This document shows, in pieces, positions 40,190-49,246 of a stretch of DNA of 64,000 nucleotides. The notes beneath the pieces are model-generated. The model saw only the letters and a list, made by a program, of their open reading frames with translations, ran no database searches and was not told where the DNA came from. Location of the stretch: contig CAJQUW010007812.1 of NCBI GenBank assembly GCA_907163375.1, forward strand, positions 62,001 to 126,000, given 5' to 3'. A program made the position numbers and the translations under genes. The stretch's first letter is position 1. Each line of letters begins with the position of its first letter. Source of the DNA: Prostheceraeus crozeri (taxonomy: Eukaryota; Platyhelminthes; Polycladida; Euryleptidae).

Positions 40190-41077
40190 ATGATGTTACC
40201 AAATGTTGGTGGAGGTGCATATATCCCGAATAATCGTGAATTAGAAATAGAAATAGAAAATTATATTATGAAAACTGGAGACGTTTTATCTGGTCCATTG
40301 CATCTTTCTATTCTTCCGCAACAAAATACAGAGTTAACAAATAAACAATATGTTGATACACAAATCAATGACTTAAAAGAAAAATATATAAACGATGTTT
40401 TGGTTCCACTGATGAATGAATTGAAGTTGCTTAAACTTAATGACAAATCATTAAACGAAAAATTATTAAAACTTGATAAAAAGGATAGAGAGCTAGAAGC
40501 AGATATAGCAAAACTTTTTAAAAAGATTTCTGAACAATCAAAAATTTTAATATTACTTTCTATAAAGTTAAAATCTGCAGTCATTAAAAATAAACATCAG
40601 ATACAACTATTGAAAGAACAATTAGAAGATGAAATAGAAAAACTACCTGAAAGAATTAAAAAAAATTTAAAGCAGTTACAAACTACATTCCAAAAAAGTG
40701 TTGATGAATTAAGTTCTAAAATTACTCAACAAATGAAAAAGATGAATAGAATAATAAATGAAGTAAACTCGCTTAATCAAAAAGTTGATAAAATGAAAAC
40801 TCTTAAAATCAATTTAGAAAATGAATTAAAGAAAAATTTACAAGAAAACTCTAAAGAAAATAAAGAACAGTTAGATGCTGTTAAAAGACAATTAGATGTT
40901 CTTAAAATTAAGTAAAATGCACTTAAAACGGCATTGAAGATTAATCAGCAGAAAATGCAAGTTAACAGAAAAGAAATTAAAGTACATCACACGCTGCTTG
41001 ACGCAATAGATAAAGTGCAACAGTCAATTAATAAAGTTATCTCGAAGTTGTTGTCCATTCACAAACGTAAATCTTAA
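40190..41077 (+). pseudogene. Fibre-like coiled-coil protein with tail-fibre motif; in-frame stop
   Basis: Residues 27-56 read MKTGDVLSGPLHLSILPQQN and continue to NKQYVD, matching the GD.M.G.L.L...P....A..K.YVD element of phage tail fibres. Residues ~60-241 are almost pure heptad-repeat coiled coil. A TAA at 40913-40915 interrupts it; the same frame continues 53 codons of similar coiled coil to 41077. A trimeric fibre for host attachment is the natural guess. Either nonsense mutation or a real end followed by relic coding DNA. Confidence 0.6.
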
Positions 41078-41119
41078 CACGTAGATATTTTTCCTAAAAG
41101 TCAAATTTAATCTTAAAAA

Positions 41120-41686
41120 ATGCCTATAATTTATAAACACAATCTTAAACATTTTGCTTCAAATCAAAAAATTTCTCATGAACCATCTATGAAATCTGTT
41201 TACCATTATGACAGTGTAGAAACAATCGGAACACAAAAGTTCCTAGGCACCGCAGCTGCCGTCAAAAAAGAAGGGGATGGTATATTTTCTGGTATTGGAA
41301 GTATCGTTAACTTAATTAAAAATAATAAAGATTTGATTACATCTGCTGCAAAAGGAGCAGCTGCTATAGGTAGTACAGCTAGTGCAATATCAAATGCTGT
41401 TAAGTCTCAAAACGAATTAAAACAACTAGAAGCTATTCGTAAACTTAGGAATGATTCTGAAAAACTAAAAAATTTAAAAAAACTTTCAGAGGAAACAAAA
41501 AACAAAATTTCTAACATAGCTGTAGGGGAAACCTTGAGGAGCGGAGCTCCGTCTGATAGTAAACATAAGAAGAAATCAGGCGTAGCCATAAAACGTTCAA
41601 TTGAAGAAATAAGAGGCAATGGTATTAATAGCAACCTTCGGTCTAACCAGCAAAGCTGTAGCGGAGCTGGTCTAGCAAAATTCTAA
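41120..41686 (+). CDS. pVI-like minor virion protein
   Basis: 188 residues with an amphipathic/hydrophobic centre (GIFSGIGSIVNLIKNNKDLI, KGAAAIGSTASAI), then a charged coiled-coil stretch and a GC-rich-hairpin-coded tail (two hairpin groups at 41525-41560 and 41634-41672 read in frame). Similar in design to Polinton/adintovirus membrane-active minor capsid proteins. Confidence 0.5.
   Translation: MPIIYKHNLKHFASNQKISHEPSMKSVYHYDSVETIGTQKFLGTAAAVKKEGDGIFSGIGSIVNLIKNNKDLITSAAKGAAAIGSTASAISNAVKSQNELKQLEAIRKLRNDSEKLKNLKKLSEETKNKISNIAVGETLRSGAPSDSKHKKKSGVAIKRSIEEIRGNGINSNLRSNQQSCSGAGLAKF
41525..41672. repeat. GC-rich mini-hairpins in minor-capsid gene
   Basis: GGAGC-GGA-GCTCC at ~41536, ACC-TTC-GGT at ~41634, CAGC-AAA-GCTG at ~41649 and AGC-GGA-GCT at ~41660. 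3-nt loops of TTC, AAA or GGA as elsewhere in the element. Confidence 0.7.
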
Positions 41687-41775
41687 AATATATTTTTAGT
41701 AAATTTATTTTAGTAAAATTTTTTTAGTAAATTTTTTTAGACTAATAAAAAAAAGACAAATTATTTTTTATAAAA

Positions 41776-43141
41776 ATGTCTTCGCTTATCGAAAAAAAAT
41801 TTAGATTAGACGATCCTCCGTTCGTCAGTTATAATCAAAAAAAGAATGACTATATAAGAATTGCTATGAATCCCGGATCTTCCAGTAGAGTGAATACTGG
41901 TGGTGATTTAATTTTTGAAGTTGATAATCAACAAAGTTATTTATATCTACCTGATTCATTTTTACACTGTGAATATTCTTTATATAGTGATGCCAATTTT
42001 ACAACACCATTACCAGATACCGATAATATTGCACTAGAGAATAATTTTTTTCCAAAATTATTTACACAAATGCGTTTAGATGTTGCAACTCAAAATATAG
42101 AAACAATAAGTGATTCTCCAGGTGTAATTGATACAATGCTTAGATTTGTAACAATTGGTGAAAATAATAAAAAGTATGAAATCGAAGGTTGGTTTCCTGA
42201 TACTAATGATGGTATAATTGTTGATGATTTAACTTACGCTGGAACAGATGCAGCAGGAATTGCGAAAGATGTAGAAAATATTGCAAAACATTTAAATAAA
42301 ACAAATAATGATGCATATAAAGAAAGACGTGAATTTAACAAGAAAAGTAAACAGACAGTTAATTGGTCATTGTCTCCATTATTCGGATATTTAGATTATG
42401 ATAAAATATCATATCAATTAAAATTTAAATTAATAATTCATCGTACAGCAAATAATGAATTAATCTTTTTTGGTAAGACTGGAAAAAAAGCATATTTAAA
42501 AATTGATAGACTTGAATGGTGGATTAAGCATATTACTCCTAGTTTAGAGATTGAAACAGCTATTGCAAAAAGATTAAATACTAACAAACCAATTCCAGTT
42601 AATTTTCTAAAGCGTACTGCTAGTTCAGTAACTTTTTCCGAACAAAGATTTAACTGGCATTTTACTAGAACTGCGAATACTCCAAGATATTTATTACTAA
42701 CTTTTCAAAGAAATAATTCTCCAAGTTTTGATAAAAACAACAATCTTTTTCATATTAATACAATTCGAAGTTTACAAGTTTCATTAAATCAAACCCGATA
42801 TCCAATTGATCCATTAAGATTCGATGATACCAATAATCAATTTATGGAAGGATATGATTCTTATCGAAATCTTTGTATAGAATTTGGAGTTGAACCACAA
42901 TTAACTCCTGGAGATTGGAGACATTTATATCCTGTTTTCTGTTTCGATTTAAGTGCACAATCTGAAGATATTATCAAGACTGGTTGTGATGTAACAATTA
43001 ATATTGAAAAGAAAGATTCCACAACTTCATTAATGGCTTATGGTTTATTGCTAGAATATTTATTGCTAAATATTCTATTGAAATTCTTAATGGAAAGATG
43101 GCTAGGATCGGCTAAAGCCTCTGAACAAAGTTCTATAGGTT
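41776..43141 (+). CDS. Major capsid protein candidate of Polinton B
   Basis: 455 codons. An N-terminal strand-rich region (RVNTGGDLIFEVDNQQSYLY, LPDSFLHCEY), a central LNWSLSPLFGYLDYDK-like block, TPRYLLLTFQRN and QLTPGDWRHLYPVFCFDLS fit the hexon-type capsid proteins of adintovirus-like Polintons. The last ~28 codons look out of frame: an alternative frame from ~43055 ends at the TAA at 43110-43112 with a more typical terminus, so a late one-base indel is likely. ATG preceded by TTTTTATAAAA. Confidence 0.65.
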
Positions 43142-43200
43142 AGTAACCTTAGGACCTTTGGTCCGATCGGCTAAAGCCTCGAGGAGCTTCGCTCCGATAA
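43105..43200. repeat. Cluster of GC-rich mini-hairpins after MCP gene
   Basis: GGCT-AA-AGCC, GAAC-AAA-GTTC, GGACC-TTT-GGTCC, a second GGCT-AA-AGCC and GGAGC-TTC-GCTCC in under 100 bp. The block GGACCTTTGGTCCGATCGGC is repeated at 43865-43884. Confidence 0.85.
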
Positions 43201-43373
43201 GTTAATTAAAATTTTTGTTAACTTAAAATTTTGACAACTATAATAGATTTAAAATTTTTGTTAACTTAAAATTTTTCATAACTACAATAGATTAAAATTT
43301 TTTGGTAACTTAAAATTTTTTCATAACTAGAATAGATTAAAAATTTTGATAACTTAAAATTTTTTTATTAAAA

Positions 43374-43856
43374 ATGTCGCAAGCGAAAAGTAATAATAAT
43401 AAAACTGTTGAATTAAAATTACGTAATATTGTTGACAAAAATACCCCTAAAACTATTACGATTAACAAAAAAAAGTATTACATAAGTAAACCAATGATAG
43501 AGAATATTCAATTACAAGAAGAAAAGAATGGTGGAATTCTCCCATTAATTCCACTAATAATAGGTGGCATAGCTGCAGCAGGAAGTGTTGCAGGTGCGAC
43601 AGCTGCTATTGTCCAAGCAGTAAATAAAAATAAATCAGAGAAGGCAGCATTAGAAGAACAAAAACGTCATAATAGAGAGTTAGAGAAAGTTGCTAGGGGT
43701 GAAGGAGTAGTAGATAATTTTATTAGTAAATTAAATTTAGTTGATGAAGGAAAACGAGTTCTTAAAAATATTCTCCACAATGTTGATGATTTAATTGAAA
43801 TTAAAGAAACTAAAGATGGTTCTGGAATATATCTAAGTCCTAGTATGATTCGGTAA
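43374..43856 (+). CDS. pX-like core/minor virion protein
   Basis: 160 residues. Residues ~50-80 are GGILPLIPLIIGGIAAAGSV followed by AGATAAIVQAVN, then an EEQKRHNRELEKVA stretch. This Gly-flanked hydrophobic segment plus RHN..(M/L)E motif is what I know from adintovirus and Polinton pX-like proteins. Intact. Confidence 0.65.
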   Translation: MSQAKSNNNKTVELKLRNIVDKNTPKTITINKKKYYISKPMIENIQLQEEKNGGILPLIPLIIGGIAAAGSVAGATAAIVQAVNKNKSEKAALEEQKRHNRELEKVARGEGVVDNFISKLNLVDEGKRVLKNILHNVDDLIEIKETKDGSGIYLSPSMIR

Positions 43857-43861
43857 TAACC

Positions 43862-43912
43862 TCAGGACCTTTGGTCCGATCGGCTAAAGCCTCTGAACAA
43901 AGTTCTATTAGG
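43862..43912. repeat. GC-rich mini-hairpin group (second copy)
   Basis: GGACC-TTT-GGTCC, GGCT-AA-AGCC and GAAC-AAA-GTTC in the same order as at 43150. Confidence 0.85.
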
Positions 43913-43955
43913 TAAAACATTTATTTTATCTTTTAAATTTTTTTTATCTTTTAAA

Positions 43956-45245
43956 ATGAATTCTACAAATTCCGAAAATTTAATTAAATTAAAAATTGCT
44001 AATTTAGATTTATTAAATTATCTATTAAACAAAAATAAAAACTCAAATTGTCAGCATATTGGAGGTGACATACAAAAAACATTAGAAAACTTTCCTGGAT
44101 TTATTTGGAGTAAATATTCGAAAGAAAAACATCTTCCTGGTCATTCATATACCGGTCCAGGAACTCGATTAGATATAAGACTAGATGAGAATAATAATCC
44201 GAAACCAGGTGAAGAACCGATAAATAGAGTAGATGCCGCCGCTTACAGGCATGATTTAGCTTATCGAAATCATGATCTAAGTTCTCGACATGCAGCTGAT
44301 AAGAAGATGATACAAGAATTAGATAGTATTCAAAATCCTACATTTAGAGAAAAAATTGAAAGAATGTTTGTTAAGAAAGCTTTACAAGCTAAAATATTAT
44401 TCGGTCAGGGTTTAAATGAACTGACAGCAAAGCTGTCTGAGAGCAACGCTCGAACCTACGCGTCTGAAATTCATAAAGAATACAGAAGGCCTAAATATTT
44501 ATTGAAAGTAAAAGTATTTAATAAAGATGATATTTGGAGTGCTGATCTTATTCATATGCCGAATGAAAAAGATTATAAATACGCATTGACCGTTATAGAT
44601 TTATATACACGATACGCTTGGGTAAAGCCTTTAAAAAATAAAAGTGGTCTTTCAGTTAAATATGCGTTTGAAGAAATCTTTAAAGAAAGTAATAGAAAGC
44701 CAAGGAAATTGTTTGTTGATAAAGGATCGGAATTTTATAACAGAAACGTTCAGCCACTATTTGAAACTGTTTATTCAACTGAAAACGCTGGAAAAGCTGT
44801 AGTGATAGAAAGATTCAATCGGACGTTAAAAAATAAATTATTCAAGAAATTTACTGAGCAAAGAAATCAGAAATGGTTGAAGATATTACCAGGAATTGTA
44901 GAAGAGTACAATAATAAAGTTCATTCTGGTATTGAAGAAACTCCAAAGAATGCTTCTGACGACCATGATTTAATACGAAAGAAAATATTCGAGACTAATT
45001 ATTCGAATGAGAGTAATCCGAATTTGCAGAAACTTAAGCCGAAATTTAAGATTGGAGATAGAGTTAGAATATTTAAGTATAAGAATAAATTTGAAAAAGG
45101 CTTTGTTGGTTATTGGACTAAAGAGATATTTGAAGTTTGTAAAATAAACCAAACTTATCCGATTACTTACGAAATCAAAGATTTAGATGATGAAAATATC
45201 AGAGGCCGATTTTATCAAAATGAATTACAACGAACTGATTTTTAA
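43956..45245 (+). CDS. Phospholipase A2 - integrase fusion protein
   Basis: 429 residues in one open frame. Residues 45-125 form a parvovirus-type PLA2 domain: calcium loop YTGPGTRLD (65-73), PINRVDAAAYRHDLAY with the His-Asp pair at 99-100. Residues 185-330 are a retroviral-type integrase: Asp197 (WSADLIHM), Asp255 (FVDKGSEF), Glu285 (VVIERFNRT). An SH3-like end (GDRVRIFKYKNKF) follows, without chromodomain. Codons 156-170 between the domains lie in a double hairpin. PLA2 would open endosomal membranes at entry; integrase inserts the genome. Usually these are separate proteins. Confidence 0.85.
   Translation: MNSTNSENLIKLKIANLDLLNYLLNKNKNSNCQHIGGDIQKTLENFPGFIWSKYSKEKHLPGHSYTGPGTRLDIRLDENNNPKPGEEPINRVDAAAYRHDLAYRNHDLSSRHAADKKMIQELDSIQNPTFREKIERMFVKKALQAKILFGQGLNELTAKLSESNARTYASEIHKEYRRPKYLLKVKVFNKDDIWSADLIHMPNEKDYKYALTVIDLYTRYAWVKPLKNKSGLSVKYAFEEIFKESNRKPRKLFVDKGSEFYNRNVQPLFETVYSTENAGKAVVIERFNRTLKNKLFKKFTEQRNQKWLKILPGIVEEYNNKVHSGIEETPKNASDDHDLIRKKIFETNYSNESNPNLQKLKPKFKIGDRVRIFKYKNKFEKGFVGYWTKEIFEVCKINQTYPITYEIKDLDDENIRGRFYQNELQRTDF
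44422..44462. repeat. Double hairpin at the PLA2-integrase junction
   Basis: GACAGC-AAA-GCTGTC (44422-44436) then GAGC-AAC-GCTC, followed by a CCTACGCG patch. In frame; encodes the linker. Confidence 0.8.
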
Positions 45246-45264
45246 TTATCATTATTATCATTAT

Positions 45265-45345
45265 TATTGGAACTAACGTTTCGGGAATGAAATTCCCTTG
45301 TTAGGCGTAGCCATAGAACCTACGGTTCGTTCAATTCTAACACAA
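45265..45345. repeat. GC-rich mini-hairpins between integrase and protease genes
   Basis: GGGAAT-GAA-ATTCCC, GGC-GTA-GCC and GAACC-TAC-GGTTC in the ~75-bp gap between the fusion gene and the convergent protease. Confidence 0.75.
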
Positions 45346-45775
45346 TATCAAGAAATGGTACTCCTTTTTGTAATTTAAATAAAACATAAAGACATAATTG
45401 ACCACAGTAAGTAGTTCCCGGTTTTTGAATTTGAAATGTATCATAAGTTCCATTTTCAAGTAATTTTTTAACTTCGTTTGTAGGTGGAAGACCGTATGAG
45501 TCAAAATAGTAATTATCTCCATTTTTATTAGTCATACCTGCAGACCAATGTACACCTTTTTCATCTGACGTATGAAGATTTGTTATGAAATTTACAGTTT
45601 GAACTTTGTTCCGGGAACTGAAGGTTCCTGTTGGCTTATTTTTTACGAATTGTAATTCGTCTCTCATTAGAACATGAAAATTCTTTATTCCTAATTGATT
45701 TGCAATTTTCTTTAGATCAAAATTTGTAGTTGTTTGCGTTCCATATAATTTTAAAAACTCATTTATGTTGTTCAT
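45320..45775 (-). CDS. Adenain-type cysteine protease of Polinton B
   Basis: 151 residues. His76 (GVHWSAG), Asp92 (YYFDSYG), a Gln at 115/117 (FQIQKPG) and Cys124 (TYCGQLC) give the adenain order. A hairpin (GGAAC-TGA-AGGTTCC-like, ~45610) is read within the gene. The C-terminus ends in a GAACC-TAC-GGTTC hairpin, so the last residues may be altered. Processes virion proteins. Confidence 0.85.
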   Translation of the reverse strand: MNNINEFLKLYGTQTTTNFDLKKIANQLGIKNFHVLMRDELQFVKNKPTGTFSSRNKVQTVNFITNLHTSDEKGVHWSAGMTNKNGDNYYFDSYGLPPTNEVKKLLENGTYDTFQIQKPGTTYCGQLCLYVLFKLQKGVPFLDIVLELNEP

Positions 45776-45799
45776 TTTATAATAAAAAAATTTCTTAAG

Positions 45800-45845
45800 G
45801 GACCCCTAGAAGTCTGAAGGGACCCCTAGAAGTTAGAAGGGAGGA
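45800..45845. repeat. Short tandem GGGACCCCTAGAAGT repeat
   Basis: GAAGGGACCCCTAGAAGTCT / GAAGGGACCCCTAGAAGTTA, two units upstream of the protease start. Confidence 0.7.
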
Positions 45846-45993
45846 GGTAGTAGAACTACGTTCACATGATATTGAAGGATATATTCTTGCGGTTTCTTCC
45901 ACTTTTGTTTCTTCCACTTTTAAAGAAATATTATTAGACACATGATATATTTTAAAAACCTGAAAGAAGGATAAAATTCATGAATTTGAAATT

Positions 45994-46424
45994 CTCAACT
46001 TTTATGATTTTCGGTGTCCTGGAACGGTCATGATTTTAAGGGGGGTAAAAATTGTAATTCTCAAATTTGAGATTCTTAACTTTTATGATTTTCGGTGTCC
46101 TGGAACGGTCATGATTTTGGGAGTAAAAATTGTAATTCTCAAATTTTGAGATTTTGAAAAATTTGAAAAATTGGGTATTTTTAAAAACGCCCAAATTTAT
46201 GAATTTAGGTCTTCATAACCTGAAAAAGGGTTCAAATTCATGAATTTATGTCGTTTTTAAAAATACCATTTTTTGTATTTTATGGTGTCCTGGAACGGTC
46301 TAAATTCATGTATTTAGGTCTTAAAAACCTGAAAAAGGGTCTAAATTCATGAATTTATGTCGTTTTTAAAGATACTATTTTTTTGAATTTTGTGGTGTCC
46401 TGGAACGGTCTTTTGCCCATTACT
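45994..46424. repeat. Right TIR of Polinton B copy 2
   Basis: Inverse of the left TIR, ending CCCATTACT at 46424; contains four GTGTCCTGGAACGGTC units. Confidence 0.9.
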
Positions 46425-46430
46425 TACGAC
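46425..46430. repeat. 6-bp target site duplication (right), TACGAC
   Basis: Directly follows the terminal ACT; identical to 29268-29273. Confidence 0.95.
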
Positions 46431-47875
46431 ATTCCCAAAACTCCTTGCTTTCAAATGCCGCTCAAGAGTTTCTGGATAGTGATCATACAGATCCCAAAAT
46501 TGCTTTTTCAAAGAGCCGGCTGTTCGCAATTCAGATTCATTTTTCAAATCATTCTCATGAATGCTACACCACGAACAAGGATGAAGACATGCGTGTGTCA
46601 TTAATCCCAACAGAATGTTGCTCATTTTCAAATCACATGCGACAGTGAAATTGCTCAAACGATTCAATTTCAAGATATACCAAAGCTTCTTTAAATTTAC
46701 ATAATTTTCGGGTAAGTTGGGCGCAATAGCCAAAATCAATATCTTCTTAACACCTCGGTCATTGAACTTCTTCCCAAGTTTGTTTGAGATACTGCGCTCG
46801 TATGGATCACAACCAAATATATTTACGCATACTTTAAGGAATTCTCCTCCCGCATCTATTCGAAGTTTGATGTTTATTTCCTCTTCTGGAAGTCCTCTTA
46901 TATTACAAATTGTCTTAATCAAATTTTGGACATCAGTGCAGAAAACAACCGGGATTTTATTGTCTCTACCAATTTCCTTCTTTGAAAAATCAACATATTC
47001 CATGGTGAAATAATGCCTCAAACGATGATTGTTCGCGGAAAATTCATCCATAAGACCACTATCGATAATCAATCGATTTCCAGATGAAAAACGAATATGC
47101 TTTGCTAAAATGTTAGTTTTTCTGTCACTGAGAGACAGATCCTTTTGTATATCAATCATATTTGCCTTGCTGATACACTCATTTTCTTCAGTAAATTTGA
47201 TGGGATTCAATGACACTGTCATGGGTTTCCCACCCCTGTGTGACGTCAAAAGAAATTCAGTCCCGGATGTTTGCTTTTTCACATGTAAAAGGTTTGATGC
47301 TTGTTTATCAAGAACATTGTCACATCCAGTGTTTTCTGTCAAATGTAGCGCATTGTCACAAATGTTGGCATATGATCAAATGTGAGACTTTCCTTTAGAA
47401 ATTCCTGACAAGCACCTAGAGCATATTTTGATAACTGCAGGTTTTTTGCACTATTAGAATCCCCAGAAGCCGGTCTACCTGCACGTTTCGCTGTTAATTG
47501 TGATTTTAGTCCATTTGTTCTAGCTGTCTCACATACGTAGCAGTCACAGATTCCACCTTGGGATCGCGTTTGTGTACGCAGAGATTTCAAAGTAGAATAT
47601 TCGAATAGTTCAATCTTTCTTACAAAAATTCCTCTTTTGTATTCGTTAAGCGTCAACAAACATGTACCACAAATGACTCGAGGTAAACGATGGTCAAAAT
47701 AAAAATCAAGTCCATCTATGAAATGCTCCTGAATAGCTTGATGGTGTTCCTCCGTAAGTTTCCTAACAGTCGATGACTTTTTGAAGCACAAAATACAGAC
47801 AACGTCTCGAGCTTCATCATGCGATCTTGCATGATGCGGCATTGCAACAAAATGAGACGCACCTACAATGGTCAT
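46431..47875 (-). pseudogene. Outer transposase, N-terminal and central part
   Basis: From 47875 the frame has a zinc-binding-like start (VCILCFKK, VICGTCLLTLNEY, CDCYVCETART) and a basic KRAGRPAS linker. A one-base frameshift near 47350 leads to a second frame with KLRIDAGGEFLKVCVNIFG (possible catalytic Asp) and VACDLKMSNILLGL plus HPCSWCSIHEN (second Asp and a Cys cluster). It ends at the Polinton insertion (46424/46425) and resumes at 29267. The domain plan fits a DDE transposase; family inferred from termini. Confidence 0.6.
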
Positions 47876-48025
47876 ATTTTCAAATCATGCATACGTCACA
47901 AAAGAGAACGAGTATTCAAAAATTCCATAGATATTGAAAGAGTGTTAACAGGATACAGACGAGAAACCGTTGAAAGAAAATGCTGAATCGAACACAATTT
48001 GTTTGAGAAAATCTTTTACGCATAC

Positions 48026-48627
48026 TATTTATTAACCACGATGAAGATTTGAGAAAGGACATTTGACAACAACTAATAATGGTGCGATGCTGACTGAATG
48101 ACAGTTGATAATCAATTGATAATTGTACTTTCCGTATATGGAAGTTGGATATAAGTTTCAAATTTTATGCCTCTGTGATTGATTTTATTTTTCATGCATA
48201 TATGGTCAAGAACAACCGGTTTCATTTAACTTACAAAGTATGGAAATATGCTGATACAATGTCAGGTACACGAAATAATGTTTATTTCATGTTTACTTTC
48301 CATATATGGAAGTTGAATTTGAATTTCAAACTAGAAACCTCAATGATAGCTTACTTTTTTGCAAAATTTTTATAAAATGGTTCCAATAACCTTAGAAAAG
48401 ATGGAATTTGATTTATACAATGACAGATGTGTAAATTAGCGTTTATTTCACCTCTACCTTCCATATATGGAAGTTGAATTTCGAAAAATCGATTTTTCTC
48501 GAAAAGCCCTCAATAGAATATTTTAAAAATTACATAACTTTAAACAGGATGCAAAACTGTCCCTAAAACCGTTGACAAAAGTTGTGTACAATTTTTTGAG
48601 GGTTCAACCTTGTTCGGGGACACCGTG
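48026..48627. repeat. TIR of the outer DNA transposon (right)
   Basis: Inverse of 27994-28554 with a ~44-bp extra stretch; also holds three TTCCATATATGGAA-type palindromes. Confidence 0.9.
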
Positions 48628-48631
48628 TTTG

Positions 48632-49060
48632 ATAATGTTTTCAACTGAAGTTATGTCACAAGGAAGTCCACCATCAACATTGCATCAATGTCCGTGTTTT
48701 GTTACAGCTGCACATGTTTCATTGACGTCCAAAAGATATAATTGAGTTTTTAGATGCAAGCATTGCAACAATCATATTTCCTAAAGCTAGCCAAAAATGA
48801 AAAAGCCACTGTATTTGCTCAATAATTTCATACACATTGTACAATGACTTGATAACCATACCTAAATTTTTTCAAGTTTCATGATGCAACCCGTTTCTGA
48901 CAGCAGCATGCAAATTGTTGTGCAATGGGAGGGTGGTTTGGTAATAAACTTTTTCTATTGATTTTGGGTTGAAGCTGTGTGATTTCTTTTATTCAGTAAA
49001 CATTGTGCTTCGAGTGTTACCGAGTTTAGCAATGAAACCGACCTCAAAATCCCCGATTCG
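48632..49060. other. No gene recognised
   Basis: Possibly the 3' end of the Penelope-like element at its right; nothing specific. Confidence 0.35.
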
Positions 49061-49246
49061 CCTATGTCGTTATGTTTGCTTCTAATATGCTCGTACGAGG
49101 CACTAATGTACTTATCGATTTATCATTTATCGCCCTTTTGTGTTCATTGTGCTTAGGAATAAAATTGGGAGCAGTTTTGCCGATATAGAATTCGTTACAG
49201 CGTTGGCATGTGTACTTGTAAACTGCGAAATTATCATACACGAGTA

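Larger units (their letters stand above)
29274..46424. mobile_element. Polinton B, copy 2: complete AT-rich virus-like transposon
   Basis: 17,151 bp starting AGTAATGGGCAAAAGACC and ending with its inverse, with a perfect TSD. It carries PolB, integrase, ATPase, protease, penton-like and major capsid genes, i.e. a complete Polinton. Many genes are open but PolB, the ATPase and gene 1 have frame breaks, so this copy is probably not autonomous. Composition is far more AT-rich than the host. Confidence 0.95.
27994..48627 (-). mobile_element. DNA transposon with CACGGTG termini and TTTG duplication (CMC/Chapaev-like?), split by Polinton B
   Basis: The ends are CACGGTGTCCCCGAACAAGG at 27994 and its reverse complement ending at 48627, with TTTG on both outer sides (27990-27993 and 48628-48631). 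CAC termini plus a 4-bp duplication fit Chapaev-type members of the CMC superfamily; RAG-like elements also start CAC but make 5-bp duplications. The minus-strand transposase is split by the Polinton at 29274-46424, so the original length was about 3.5 kb. Confidence 0.75.

Noticed and set aside
43105..43912. CRISPR-like array of short palindromic repeats
   Set aside because: The repeats are varied mini-hairpins, not regularly spaced identical repeats with spacers, and the context is a eukaryotic Polinton.
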